The notes under the pieces: model-generated | The model's input: only the letters and a program-made list of their open reading frames with translations | Database searches by the model: none | What the model was told of the DNA's origin: nothing | Position numbers and translations under genes: made by a program | Assembly: GCF_010389155.1 (NCBI RefSeq) | Contig: NC_057762.1 | Location: 7,179,513 to 7,243,512 of the forward strand | Direction of reading: 5' to 3' | Source: Erigeron canadensis | Lineage: Eukaryota; Streptophyta; Magnoliopsida; Asterales; Asteraceae | Length of the DNA stretch: 64,000 bases | Shown: positions 1-12,886 of the stretch, in pieces | How positions within the stretch are numbered: position 1 is the stretch's first letter | How the letters are laid out: each line of letters opens with the position of its first letter

Positions 1-269
1 ATTATATCTTGATTATTTACGTTAAATTATAGTAAGTTTTATAACATTTTTATAAAATAAAATAAATTAGCGGTATCGGCCAGTATTAAATTAGATCTTC
101 ATATGTAAGTATATATAGGTTTTTGATTTGAGTTTGTTTTGGTTTTTGATTAAAATCTTGTTTGGAGGTTTGTTAAAGACAATGATGAAAAATGCAAAAA
201 CGACAAACCATAAAGACGAATTTTGCACGTAACCATAGGGACAAACCAGTGAAAAGACATAAATTAAGG

Positions 270-296
270 CCCCTCGCGTGCAACGCACGTGAGGGG
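270..296. repeat. GC-rich palindromic hairpin, Helitron-end-like
   Basis: An AT-rich tract is interrupted by a near-perfect hairpin whose arms read CCCCTCGCGTGC and GCACGTGAGGGG around a short loop. Plant Helitrons carry such a GC hairpin just before their 3' CTRR end, but no CTAG follows within the expected distance, so the assignment is tentative. Confidence 0.3.
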
Positions 297-421
297 TTAA
301 CGGATCCAAGAACGAAATGCAAACCACGGGAATGATTTTAGCCAAAAGTTAACGGCGATGACAAAAAGTGATAAAGCGATAAACCACATGGACGAAAAAA
401 TTACTTAACTCATAATATAAA

Positions 422-812
422 GGGCTAAGTGCGCCGGAATGCAGTTAACTAATCCTGAAAAGTTATTGTGTGCACGAACTTTAGGTCGGCTCTATTGTAT
501 TCAGGAAACTTGTTCAAGAGTCCCATAGTAAACAAAAGTTACGGGATAAGAAGTTAGCCGGTCACCACTTTCACGTTGACCCGTTGACTGCTTACGTGGC
601 ATGCTCACAATAACTTTTGGGATTAATTTATGCACACAATAAAAAAATATATGAAAATAAACAAGTTTTATGTGAAGTAACCGGTCCCACATCCGTTTTA
701 TGTTCACAATAAACATAATTTCAAATTTCCTGAATACAATAAAGTCAATCTAGAGTTTGTGCACACAATAACTTTTAGTGATTAGTTGACTGCATTCCGA
801 CGTACTTAACCC
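422..812. mobile_element. Mutator-like MITE with 9-bp target duplication
   Basis: The element begins GGGCTAAGT and ends ACTTAACCC. Its two ends are imperfect inverted repeats for roughly 90 bases; for example a left-arm stretch around 460-475 (TTATTGTGTGCAC) is mirrored around 756-772. The 9-bp direct repeat TAATATAAA lies immediately outside both ends (413-421 and 813-821). Long inverted termini and a 9-bp duplication are typical of Mutator-like elements. It is too short for a transposase, so it is non-autonomous. An open frame inside it (501-716, minus) is not credible coding. Confidence 0.75.
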
Positions 813-3467
813 TAATATAAATGCCAACCAAAATCAATATGATACTTTGACCCCATATGGCCATATATATCAAAAATGCAACACCACTAAAGGGTAAACT
901 ATGTTATGTAACATCCCGCAATAAAATGTTACTAGTTTAGAAGACACAATTATGCATGTGAATATATGATGGGCAGATTCATGTACAGGCTAATGTTGCC
1001 ATTTTGGAGGCTAACAACCCACGAGGATATGATGGGGTGTCCATATTCTTTGGCTTAAACAAATAAATAAACCAGTCTACATGTTACATGTCTCTCATTT
1101 GAAAAAGTGTCTGGTCTTGACCAATAGATCGGTCTTTTATAATTAAAAAATGACAAGATCATCGATTTAAGAATATTTTAAAAGTTAGTTAAAAGAAAGT
1201 GCCAATTAAACTTTGAAGAGTTCGTTATAAATGGGGTGAGTTCGATTATACTTTAGCTGCCTTAATCGATCAAATGAGTGTCGAACGTATCTTCAGATGG
1301 TTACAATCGACATCTTAAATCGTTATATACAAAAACAAAAGTCGAACACATACATACAGAGAACTATGAAACTCTAAATTGATAACATGTTGGATTATAT
1401 TTTTCTACATGTTTACACGAATTGATAAAAATGATTCACGGAGCGACTTCTTTTTTCTATTCAACACGACTACTGTTTTTTCCTAATTAATATAACTAGG
1501 TGTTAAGTTGTTAATAATGATAGCTCTAAGAGGGCCACAATGGGATGGTTATTAGCTTGCGGTGGATTAGTGATCATGAAGTTGACCACAAGCCCATACC
1601 ATTGTGTGAGACACGTGGTCAGACCGGTAGTGGTTGGTGATAGATAATTCTTGGTTGTCATCACGAGTCATTTTGTTTTTTTTTTTAATTGTTAACAATC
1701 TAACACATATAATATAATAAAAAATGAAGAGTTTTAGACTAGTGGTTGGTTAGTAATGAGTCGAGGATGTTGTGTAAGATTAGTAATTGATACACACTTG
1801 GGAGGATTGATTTTCTGATGTAATACTAATCAAACTAGTGGTACTAACATGAGTGATCTGATATCATCACTAGTAACTCTTACATACAAACTTCATAAAT
1901 TTCTTTCGTTTTTAATGAGAAAAAATAAAATGAGAAATTGCAAAGAGCTCTAATGGGCCACTTTCCCATAAAATATTTATATTATCATCCCAGCCTAGCC
2001 CAGCCCAACGAAATAAACCAAAACTTCAAAATTATCGGGCCAAAACCCCTCCAAAATTTGACTTGAGAATTTCATTCATATTTGCGTTCCAAAAAAATAA
2101 AAAATTCCATTCATACTACATTTACTGCCCAATGTCTTCTCATTTATAAAAAAATAATAATAATAAAATAAAAAAAAAACATCCTATGCATTTTTTTTTT
2201 CGAACGACAGAATGAAATTATATTATAAAACACACAACTAGCAAGTTACTAGACGTGAAATTACAAGTACAAAAAGAAACAAATTCTATCAATACAACAA
2301 ATTTCACAAACTAAAATTGTTCTGAGACTATGACTGCGATTCAGAGGCGGAGGGAGAGGGGGGCTAGGGGGTGTTTGGTCCCCCCCCCCCTAATAACCAT
2401 ATATTTCGCCGGAAGTTATAGGTATGATAGAGAGATTTATGGGTTGTCAACTGTCAAGCCACTCCTAACTAAGTAATTAGCAACCAAACTTTTCAGCATC
2501 AATATTTTTATATGTTCTGGAAATGAGATTGAAATCACATAGATGTAAAAGCTTTTTTGATGTTGTCGTATTTGTAGGTGTGCTGAGAAAGATGAAAGTG
2601 CATTTTGCTTTTTAGATATTATATTACAATTTTCACTTATAACTCCTAAATTATTATCAAGTCTTTTTTCAAATCTTATTCTTACAAGCATATTTCATTT
2701 TAGCCCCTGGATGGACTTGTAAACATTTATATGGATTTGAATTGTAGATGCTAGATAGTTAGATACATAGGTGGGAAGAGGGTTTAATTGGACTTGTGGC
2801 GTATGATTGTGGGTATGATGCAGATGCTTAAAGGATTTGTGTCGTTTATTCGTAACCAAAATTTAACTGGAAACCAAATGCTAATATTGCGTATAAAAGT
2901 GCATTCTATTGGTTTTTTTTCTTTCTAATGCCAAACTATTAGAAATTTAGTACATAATATTACAATAATCATAATGTTTAAATAGTGGAGTATAAAATCT
3001 TTAGATTATAGATCTTAATGAACATCAAACGACATAAATGTAATTTTATTTATTATTAGTATACAATGAGAGTTTGGTTGTTTACCAGGGATGAATTTGA
3101 TGTTTGATCTTTTTGCACCAAATAAAGAATTGTAAGTTTTATAACTATTAATTTATATAATTTGAATTGGTGTATAAATGAGCCATTAGTTTTACAATAT
3201 TACAAACCCTTAGGTTGTTTGTTTACTTGGGGCATATTTTAGTTATTTCGCTTGAGGTCTTAGATAAACTCAAGGCTGACCTTGTATCTTAAATCATTTG
3301 GCCTCTGTTAATTGAAAATCTTTGCCCTGTCCCTAACTGCGAAGACTACAAAGGGATGAAAAAACACATACTAGATACGTTAAAATGGACATAAGAAAAA
3401 TCTTCACCTAAAAAGGTCATGTCACCGGTTTTCACTCTTTAGGTGTTTTTGATGTAATCCCATACTA

Positions 3468-3560
<93 letters not shown>

Positions 3561-4120
3561 CTTTCATATTTGCCGCATACATTTTAAACTTCTCTAAAAG
3601 GTGTCAATTTTGTGTGTCTAAAAGCTACATTTATTCAAATAATAACTTCATAACTAAGAAATCTTGCAAAAACCAACAATATAAGCAACTCAAGAATACT
3701 ATGATGATTGCTAGAATAATATTACGTCACCTTTAAAATATGTATCGACAAAGATGGTTGTATCGAACAATGTTGACCAAGATGATGATGAAAACTCGAG
3801 GTCCGGTTCCACGACACGAACATCGACTCAGTCGAGGATACTGAAGGACTTGTTTTGTTCCCCACCGCCATAAAAAAAAAGTGTCAATCGGTGTCTTCAT
3901 ATCATATGAATGAAAATAAAAAGTTTTTTACTTCACTTGATATTGAATTGTTGTTCCAATATTTTTCAAGAAAGAGATAATTAAATAATTAGTTTAGTGG
4001 GATTTTTTTATTTTATTTCCGTTTGAATTTTAACTTCAAATGTAACAGTCGAGATAAGATATGTTTAATTTTTTGAGATAATCAATAAATATCATATTAC
4101 TAGAAAAAAAGAAACAAAAT
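813..4120. other. Gene-free stretch with decayed repeats
   Basis: No supportable coding sequence is visible here. At 2190-2330 the minus strand reads like the 3' end of a LINE: an A-run preceded by a TCGTTCG motif and an AT-rich tail. A C-run lies at about 2380-2390. The rest is AT-rich and unassigned. Confidence 0.4.
3469..3559. repeat. (ATT)n microsatellite
   Basis: About 90 bases of almost uninterrupted ATT/TTA trinucleotide repeat, broken once near 3523. Confidence 0.95.
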
Positions 4121-4192
4121 GGTCCTATGGTCTAGTGGTTAGGACATTGGACTCTGAATCCAGTAACCCGAGTTCAAATCTCGGTAGGACCT
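4121..4192 (+). tRNA. tRNA-Gln (anticodon CUG)
   Basis: This is a 72-nt cloverleaf. The acceptor stem pairs GGTCCTA at the 5' end with TAGGACC at the 3' end. The anticodon arm pairs TTGGA with TCCAG around a loop containing CTG. The T arm reads GAGTTCAAATCTC, which is a good internal B box, and there is no intron. The CUG anticodon and overall sequence fit plant nuclear tRNA-Gln. The gene ends only about 80 bases before the start codon of the downstream ABC transporter, and a T-rich stretch from about 4200 can serve as polymerase III terminator. Confidence 0.93.
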
Positions 4193-4274
4193 ATTCTGTT
4201 TTATTATTATTTTTTTTTTCTTTTTCATCATTCCAACAAAAACACAACTCAAAAAATCAAACTCATAATCATCA

Positions 4275-7200
4275 ATGGCAGCAGCCGCCATATCTCAAAA
4301 ACTCACATTATTCACCCATCAAAAAAACCTTAAAAGCAACCAAAATCTCATCCTTAATTGTCTCACACCCGCATTTCCATTTCCAAACATCCTCCTTTTT
4401 CATCATTCCAAATTCAAACATAAACTCCATTACACCAACAACAACAACAACAACAACAACACTACTTCTGTGCTTGACTATTTTCCTGGACAACGATGGT
4501 GGCACTTAAAACAAGATAATGAAAATCATTTGGTCAAAGTCAAACCAATTAGTGTTTGGTATGTTGTTTGTAGAATTTGGGGATTAGTGGCTACTGATGA
4601 TAAAAGAGTTATTTACATTGGCTTATTTTCTTTAATTCTTGCTGCGGTATTTATTTATTTATTTTTTAATCTTTTTATTTATTTATTTGTATTCGACTGT
4701 TTTGACTATATAACACGTTATAAAATGTTGTACATAGCGGTTGATAGTTATATACTCGTATATTATTATTAATGATGATATATATGGGTTTGGAATTTAT
4801 AAAAAAAAAAATGTTTGTTATGTACAGGTTTCAGAGATATCAATGCCAGGTTTATTGGCTGCATCAATCTTTGCAGCACAAAATGCACAAGTTTTAGTGT
4901 TTTATAGAAACTTGAAGATTTTGGTGTTTTTGTGTTTCGTTTCCGGTATATGCAGGTAACAAGTAGTAATATTTATGATTTATATTGTTTTGCGACGGTT
5001 GTGTAGACATATAATGTTAAAATATGTAAGAAATGATAAGCTCGGATAATTTAGGCTTGCGGATTGAGCATATATGTAGACACTAGACAATGTTTGCCAA
5101 AAAGAGCTAGAGTTGGAGAACAATAGTAAAAAAGTAAATATAAATTATTTCTGTTAAACACCACGATATTAAAATCCAAAAAACTAGCATCAATTATGTA
5201 TAAAAGTCAAAGATTAAGTAGTACAATGCACTTACCGAGTGTGAGAGATTGGGAAAGAAAAAGTGAAATGGGATGAAGTGATCAATTAGTTGCAAAACTG
5301 GAATAGTTTGGCCTTTTAAAAGAGAAGTCTAGGGGGTAATGACTTATGATTATTATTCAGAAGGGAATAGGCTCTTCTACTTGACTATTGCGAGGGGTCG
5401 TTTTGTAAAATTTACTTATCAGTAGTTCCAGTTTTTCCTTAAACGGCACTTGAAGTAAAGCTTTTGCAAGCCAACTTGCTGAGTTGCTACTTGTGGATTT
5501 CAGTGGATTACGAAGTGGTTGTTTTGGAGTCACAAACATGGTTCTGGTGAGTGAGTCTTCTTGCAAGTTGGAACGTGAAGGGTAATATACTCTGTTCAGT
5601 TCTTAATTTGACTATTCAAAGGCGGGTAGAATATGAAACGATCTCCATACGATTTCACAGGTTAAGCGTCTCAGGGGAACTTTATACAAGAGTCTAATAT
5701 TTCAGGTACTTCCAGTGTCATGATAATCATATACATGACAATTTGAACGCACCATAGTGTGTTATCAATCTAAATACATTTATAATATGATTGTTTAAAG
5801 GAGTCATAACTTTTTCAGGATATATCCTTCTTTGATAGAGAATCAGTTGGAAATTTAACCAGCAGGCTTGGGGCAGATTGTCAAAGATTGTCAAATATCA
5901 TTTCAAACAATTTACATTTGATAGCACGGAACTCTCTTCAGGTTCATATCTGTCTTTTGTTTTCATGCTTATAAGCTTTTTAGTTTTATCTATATAGTTT
6001 AACTTGAAAGCAAAGTTATCAGGGATTAGGAGCATTGATCAATCTGTTGACATTAAGTTGGCCTCTTGCGCTGTCAGCTTGCTTTATATGCATTCTTCTT
6101 TGTATGATCTTTCTGGTTTATGGGAGGTGAGTATCCAAGTTTTTATATTTAGAAATCTACAGTCTTTCTTATAGACAATATGACTGGTGGTTTATTATAT
6201 ATGTTGATTTTTCAGACTAGATCTGAGCTCTTTGAGTTTCTATTTACGTTAAAGTACTGAATTATTAAGATTTCATATAAATTGCCATTGTTATATGTAG
6301 TTACAGAAGTAATCATCCAGGTATTTTGACTGTCCTTTCTATGGATAAAAGTAGAAATAAGATTCCTTGATCTAACTTTCATTAAGGGAACAAATCTACA
6401 CTGGCAAAGTTCTCAAACAAGTTTTTCTTTCTTTCGTTTTCTGGCTTATACATCTGGTTGTGGGAGGCATCAGTAATTCACTTTGCGTAATACATTTTAT
6501 TTACAATGTCTTGCGTGCACCTTTTATGGATTTTAAAATTTAAGGCTGGATATCCACACTACTAAAGGTGGTTACGGTTTTATCTATCTGAAAGGTACCA
6601 GAAGAAAGCAGCAAAGCTTATTCAAGATTATGCTGCTAATGCCAATGAAGTAAAGACTAAACTGATATTTTTTTTCTCGAACGTTATATGATGTATGTGC
6701 ACTCCTCTTGACTTACATAATCATGAATATATTTTTTTCAATGTCCTAAAATGTAGGTCTCTCAAGAAACTCTTTCTTTGATGAGAACGATACGGGTTAA
6801 TGGAACAGAATCAAAAGAAGACGAAAGGTAAGTATGTTTACCAGAAATCTTGTTATATTAGTTCGGGATAAGAAAAAACTTATTGTTGTTCTTAGTAGTT
6901 GGTACACAAAGCTCAAGCCTTCTAGGTATATTAATGCCGATAATGCATAAAATTAGTCACATAGTGTATATTTTATGCTTCTAGGTATAAGCAGTGGCTG
7001 GAGAAATTGGCTTATGTAAGTGTACGAGAAAGTACTGCCTATGGACTTTGGAATTTTAGTTTCAGCAGTCTCTACCGCTTAACACAGGTTAATTGGACAC
7101 TTGTGAAGCCGTTTATATGAATGTAATTACTCTTTATGCAAATGTGATTACTTGTGTTATAGAAAAGATGGTAACATGCAATTTAAATTCTACACTTTTT

Positions 7201-10200
7201 AGCTTGTTGCGATCATCCTGGGAGGAATGTCCATCCTTACTGGTCATGCATCCGCTGAGCAACTTACCAAGTATGTATTGTACTGTGAGTGGTTAATATA
7301 CGCAGCTTGGAGGTTGGCAGACAATTTTTCGTCTTTACTTCAGTGCGTTGGAGCTAGTGAAAAGGTCTTTCAGCTAATTGACGTCTTGCCTAGTGAGCAG
7401 TTTTTAGCGAAAGGCATGGAAACTCTATTTTTTCTGTAAAGCTCCCCTGTTCCTTTTTTTCTTCTTCTAAGAATGGATCATTAATGAGAGGATAACCTAC
7501 TGCTGATGAAAAATACTAGCAAATTGTGGAGGGGTGGGGTGGAAGTAATGGGTCAAAACAGGTTCATGTGGAAATGTTAACAGGTTAAAACAGGATTGGT
7601 TTGTCCCATCAACATACACGATATTGTAGAAATTTCAATATATTGAGTTTATGTATTATTTAATGTATAAAACATGATCAAAAACTATCAGTTGAATTAT
7701 GATTCGATATATATGAGTAAAGCAACTTATAGAATGTAAACAGTACTTTAGGTACTTATAATCTGTTTGATCCATTGTCAATAAAAGATAATTTACTGGT
7801 TAGGTCGAGTACATCAGAACCTACAGACTCCACTCTATCTGGGTAGGCTGAACAGGGACCCCTCTATGGGTACCTGATTTAAGCCTTTCAAACTATAAGT
7901 AAAAGGAAGGTCTTCAAGCTGACAGTTTAATGGTTTGAGATCTACTGTTCTTTTAATAACTTTTTTTCTCATTGTCTTATTTTCAAATCTAATTGTCCTT
8001 TTCTTGTACAGGAGTGAAGCTGGAGAAGCTAGGCGCCCAATTAGAGTTCAGAAACGTGTCCTTTCACTATCCTACACGGACAATTGTACATTTACTTCTC
8101 TTAAAAGTAGAATTGCTTTATAAACATGTTTTCTTTTTCTCTTTTCTAATGCAAGTTAATAAAATTCCTTAGTCTATTCTTTTAAAAAAAACCTCCTTAA
8201 CTAGGCTTATCTCTTTTTTCAATGCTCTATAATGTACGTATGTGTGCAAAATGAGGATCAGGCAAGTTGCATTGCAGGTTACAGCGGATAAAGTTTTAGG
8301 GAGAGTCACAAAGGATTGGTTTACCCAAATTATCCACCAACACTTTGTTCTGATTTCTTATTAGTAATATAAATTAGATCTGATTACAGTAACTACTAGT
8401 AAAATATTGATCTGAGATAGTTGAATGAAATAACATAAGAGGTTGTAGATGCTAGTCTTGCAAGACATCTATATCTTTTGACCCATGTCTTTTCTAGCTC
8501 TACTTTTTGACTTAACTCATTTAGCTCATTATCAGTAAGAATATATGCCAAAGTTTAACTATTTTTACACAGATGACATGAGATTTCGAAAAACTTTGCA
8601 GAGACAGCCACATATATAGTCATATTATCAGTTTATGAGATGAATAGTATGTATACAACCTCATAGCTGCTCTACTTCATTACTATATCCGATGCTATGT
8701 CAATGTTTAGAATACTTAGTATTTTCTTCATTTCTTTGTGTTTTTAAGAAAACCTGTAACCTATTTGTGCATTCCTGCAGATGCCCACTTTAGAAGAAGT
8801 TAACATATCTATACAACCGAATGAAGTGATTGCAATTGTGAGAGTTTCTATTCCTGGTCGTTTTTCTCGTTTCACATGATGTGATAGTAACCCATAGATT
8901 TTCTTCTTCAGGTTGGTCTCAGTGGTAGTGGGAAAAGCACATTAATCCATCTATTACTTGGTCTCTACAAACCAACACAGGGTCAGGTATGGATCTGTTT
9001 CGAGTAGCATGTTTATTTTGAGCCAGCTATTTAAAGACTAAAGATAATGTACAGAGACAATCTCAGTCCATTTAAAAACGGGTCAGTTTTGGATATATCT
9101 CTAACCATGGTTCCATGCATAAATACTGAAAAGCTGAGAAAAGTTTCCCAAAACGTATTGCAGACAACCTCCTAAATAATTTTAGTAGAAAAAACAATTG
9201 GATCACTGTGTTTATTATAACAGTAATCACAGTAGATTTTGTAAGCATATTGAACATATCAAAAATGACAAAAAGTGTGTAGGCAGATCAGCCCTTCCCG
9301 ATGTCAACCCATGTGACCTGTGTATTGTGTTAACTATATTGTCAGATTGATAAACATTCATTTGGTGCAGATACTAATTGATGGTCATCCACTTCAAGAC
9401 TTAGACATCAGGTGGCTGAGAAAGAATATTGGTTACGTTGGACAGGTTTGGCAATCCTCTATTTGTGGTGAATCCATTTTTCATGAGCTTGAATTGTTGA
9501 TCCCAAAACAACCCTGCTATACCGCCTTGCACTTCATGCAAAAAAAAATTTAATTGTTCTGCTTTTTGCCGTTCTAGATAATAGAAGAGGCTAAGGTTTT
9601 AAAAATTGTTTTACAGGAACCACATCTATTTCGGATGGATATTAAGTCAAACATAAGATATGGATGTTCTCGGGACATAAAGCAGGAAGATATTGAATGG
9701 TCTGCAAAACAAGCATATGCTCATGAGTTTATTTGCTCCCTTCCTGATGGCTATGAAACAATAGTTGATGATCAGCTTCTAAGTGGGGGGCAGAAGCAAA
9801 GAATTGCAATTGCTAGGGCCATTGTTAGGGACCCTGTTATTCTGATCCTTGATGAACCCACAAGTGCACTCGATGCAGAAAGTGAATACTACATTCAGGT
9901 TAGTGGTTTCTGATTTCTCAAGTTAGGTATACGCAGAGTTAACCGAAACAAGTGAGTAATTAAAACTAACTATTGCACTTCAAATCACAATAGCCTATAG
10001 GAAAAAATGTAACCCGTGTATATAAAATGGGTCAATATGGATTGTGGTAATGATTTGACCCTTTTTTCAGCTGTGTATAGTGTACTAAAGCGTTCATATA
10101 TTGAATTTTCTAGTTTTTGGAAAATCCTTCTAGTAGTATATTAATATATGGTTATTTGTTACTCGGCCAAACCGCCAACCTGTCTTGACCTGTAGTTTTG

Positions 10201-11681
10201 AGTCCAGGAGTTGATACACAACTTGTCTGACCCATTTTGCTACTCATTCTTTCAAAACCTTTTGTTGCATCTGCTGGTTGAAGATGGTGTATTTCTTAAT
10301 AGCAATCTTGAATCTAATTTGATGTCACGGCTATTTTATCTTAAGTTATTTTATGTCATATGTTGCAATCATTAATAATGACATCTTATTTTTGCATATA
10401 GGAGCTGATGGTTAGATTAAAAAATGACACAAAGGCGAAAAAATCGATCCTTTTCATAGCGCACAGGTGGGTTTTACTTTTCTTTTATACATGTTCCGAA
10501 GATTTGTAATTCAATGATGAATCCGTTTTCAGGCTGTCAACAGCAAGAGCTGCAAACAGAATCGTGGTCATGGATAGAGGCCGAGTTTCTGAGGTATGAT
10601 TTCAGTTTTGTATTTCATGTATATGTGAATGGACACAATTCTAGTGTTTTTTGACTTTCTGTATAGATATTTACTTGAATTTGTAAGTAAGCACCCAATG
10701 CCGTCTTCCACGGGTTTTGGATCCCAATACCTCTACGGTGTATGGGGAAGGTTAAGATGTAGACAACCTTACCCCTACCACGATGGTGTAGAGAGGTTGC
10801 TTCCAGTTTCTATCTAAGATAGAATAGGACCTCCAGCCTTGCAAGGCATGAGGATAAAACCCTTGACCTCGGTCTCGGCAAGGGTGTTGACCACTTATCC
10901 AACCTTGCTGGTTAGTTGAATTTGAATAAGATTAATGACCAAGAGACACAATTATGAAGTATAATGTGAGTTGATCTAGCTAGGTAATAAGCTAAATCAG
11001 ATTTAGGTTCTATAGCTAATGGGTTAGGTATTAAAATGGATCCGGATCTAATTGATCCAAAACTGGAAGATTAAGTGACGGTAGCGATCTTTATAGGTGA
11101 TGCTTTGCATACAGACCACCATTGTTAAAATCCTGATCTTGATTCTCAGATAAAACTACTGTTCAGCAAAAACTTGTTAATCCTGCATATGATCTCTGCA
11201 AGTATGGCATAAAGTTCCAATCTTGACATCGTAAAATCTCTGATTATCATGGCTTCAATTAGTGATTTAAGATAACTATTTAACTAACGCGACAATGTTG
11301 AAGTTAAAAACAAACAAATCTTTCGGTTAAACAGCTAGTAAGGGTAACTTTCTTTGCAATATCGTTACCTCCAACACTGTACAATATATTATAAAAATTA
11401 ATAATCTCGTTTACTAATCAAAGTGTCATGTGTAAATGATCTTGTTGTCAAGACTCACGAGGATAAAAGTAAATGGGTACTTTTGTGAATGATGTATGAA
11501 TACTTCTATTATTAGATTGGTAAAAATGAAATATAAAACAAATTCTTTATATGCTACAATGGCTGAAAGGGTTGGATTTGTCATTTGTGGACAAATGATG
11601 CAGATGGGTGATCACGAGACACTTTTGCAGCAAAATGGATTATATACACGATTACATCAACTTCAAAGGGAAGGACTTTAA
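4275..11681 (+). CDS. ABCB26: TAP-like half ABC transporter, ABCB26 type, plastid-targeted
   Basis: Eighteen exons give 673 residues: 4275-4646, 4828-4955, 5504-5546, 5661-5705, 5819-5941, 6023-6126, 6595-6649, 6757-6827, 6985-7087, 7203-7413, 8012-8085, 8781-8837, 8912-8986, 9371-9445, 9617-9898, 10402-10466, 10533-10593, 11604-11681. All junctions keep frame. One transmembrane domain is followed by one nucleotide-binding domain: Walker [10 protein letters not shown] (464-472), Q-loop Q512, signature LSGGQ (567-571), Walker B ending at D591, catalytic E592 and H-loop H627. The D-loop stretch reads LDEPTSALD rather than the usual LDEATSALD. The first ~70 residues look like an organelle transit peptide and contain a poly-Asn run from an AAC microsatellite. 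Intron 10 uses a GC donor. The protein matches Arabidopsis ABCB26/TAP1 (recalled, not searched), a half transporter expected to dimerise; its substrate is unknown. Confidence 0.9.
10700..10915 (-). mobile_element. tRNA-derived SINE (Au-like) in intron 17 of ABCB26
   Basis: On the minus strand the element reads 5' to 3' from about 10915 to 10700. It has a tRNA-like head with an A-box-like GGATAAGTGG and a B-box-like GAGGTCAAGGG, then a body with CAACCTCTCTAC and GGTAGGGGTAAGG. The body motifs resemble the widespread angiosperm Au SINE. It lies antisense inside the 1,010-base last intron. The borders are approximate and I did not identify target duplications. Confidence 0.6.
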
Positions 11682-11967
11682 ATTTTCACCAAGTTCTACA
11701 ACATCAATTCACATATCCCTTTTGAAACCAAAGGAATGGGGTTTTCCTTGTTCGGGTTACTTGAGAGGACGAGCCCTAATGTTGATGTATGTGGTCTAAC
11801 TGGGATATCTCCGTGACCGACTCCAAAGATGTTTACAGGGCGGTGGAACTGAAACATCTTGTCAGAATATTAGATGTCCGATTGCTAGGCCATCTAGGCC
11901 CTTTGCAAACCAATTATGCATAAATTGGAGAAAACTTAAAACATGTAAGCAAGTGTTTTCCTTATTT

Positions 11968-12009
11968 ATTATATATATATATATATATTATATATATATA
12001 TATATATAT
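11968..12009. repeat. (TA)n microsatellite
   Basis: Runs of TA dinucleotides with a single interruption, in the spacer between the convergent ABCB26 gene and the small minus-strand gene. Confidence 0.9.
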
Positions 12010-12104
12010 CCTCGTTACATTCTTTTCTTAAACAAATATCATAGGATCAAACAAATATACATAACGAGTACTATATTAGTAGTAAAGTAACATCATAAAA
12101 ACAC

Positions 12105-12380
12105 CTAAAGTTGCTCAAGAGCTTGTGTTGAGAAATCATCAGGCTGAGGAACTTGTTGATGCGGCAGAGGCCGAGGCTCTTTCATTTGAGCATTCCCAGT
12201 TGATTGATTACGATTAGCCGAAGGTCCAGTTTCGATATCATGACCCTTGGCAGGATGTTCATTAATGGGTTTGTTTTTAAAAATGGCTTCATCAACATGG
12301 ACTTTAGCTTTAAGTTCTTGCCATGGGAGATCTTTGGGAAAGGACCCTGATGATGAGTTGTTGCTATTTTTGACGTCCAT
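12105..12380 (-). CDS. Small hydrophilic protein of unknown function
   Basis: A single open frame gives 91 residues from the ATG at 12380. The protein is rich in Asn, Ser, Pro, Gln and Lys and has no membrane segment or Cys/His cluster. It contains a more ordered-looking stretch, FPKDLPWQELKAKVHVDEA, and is probably largely disordered. The frame is open upstream to another ATG at 12497, which would add 39 residues, but that part reads like an AT- and CA-rich plant 5' leader, so I prefer the inner start. I do not recognise the family. Coding status rests on the residue composition and the uninterrupted frame; a spurious frame is possible. Confidence 0.45.
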   Translation of the reverse strand: MDVKNSNNSSSGSFPKDLPWQELKAKVHVDEAIFKNKPINEHPAKGHDIETGPSANRNQSTGNAQMKEPRPLPHQQVPQPDDFSTQALEQL

Positions 12381-12833
12381 TATATCCTTCTGATGCTTAC
12401 TTTTGTTGGCTGGGTTTAGGCTTTTTAATGAGATGAGACTAGAATGAATTGAAGTCAATTGCATGGGTTGGATTTGGACAATACATACGTGTCTCATTCA
12501 TGGAGAAAGTGTTTTCTCCACATAGACATTTACATACAACTGATATTTTACATGTATATGTGTTATAATTATGTATATCTAAATTCATTTGGTATATATG
12601 TATACTAAAAGGATCAAATCAGAATCAACATATATACCGTGAGAACTACTATAAAACTATTTCTCAGCAGGGCTTTACCCTTAAAGTTAAGGGCTACGCC
12701 TGTACCATATCAAACCATTATCATCTATTGGATCGCCACCCATCAAATTCATATCATTCTCATATGTGTTGGGTGACAACCCCTTTAGAACGGATGAGGC
12801 CCGTAGCGTATCTATACGTTTTCAACATGTAAC

Positions 12834-12835
<2 letters not shown>

Positions 12836-12882
<47 letters not shown>
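12836..12882. repeat. (TA)n microsatellite
   Basis: About 46 bases of perfect TA repeat. The surrounding stretch 12500-13320 is AT-rich with further short TA runs near 13066-13090 and no credible gene; open frames in it are translations of the TA repeats. Confidence 0.95.

Positions 12883-12886
<4 letters not shown>

Noticed and set aside
2340..2400. G-run then C-run that might form a G-quadruplex
   Set aside because: Only short, irregular runs; more likely a repeat edge than a regulatory structure.
3469..3559. Regular spacing that could suggest a CRISPR-like array
   Set aside because: It is a simple ATT microsatellite with no spacers; no CRISPR array exists anywhere in the window.
4135..4509. 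Open frame overlapping the tRNA and ABCB26 exon 1
   Set aside because: It runs out of frame through a tRNA and an AAC repeat; the overlapping frame from 4275 matches the transporter.
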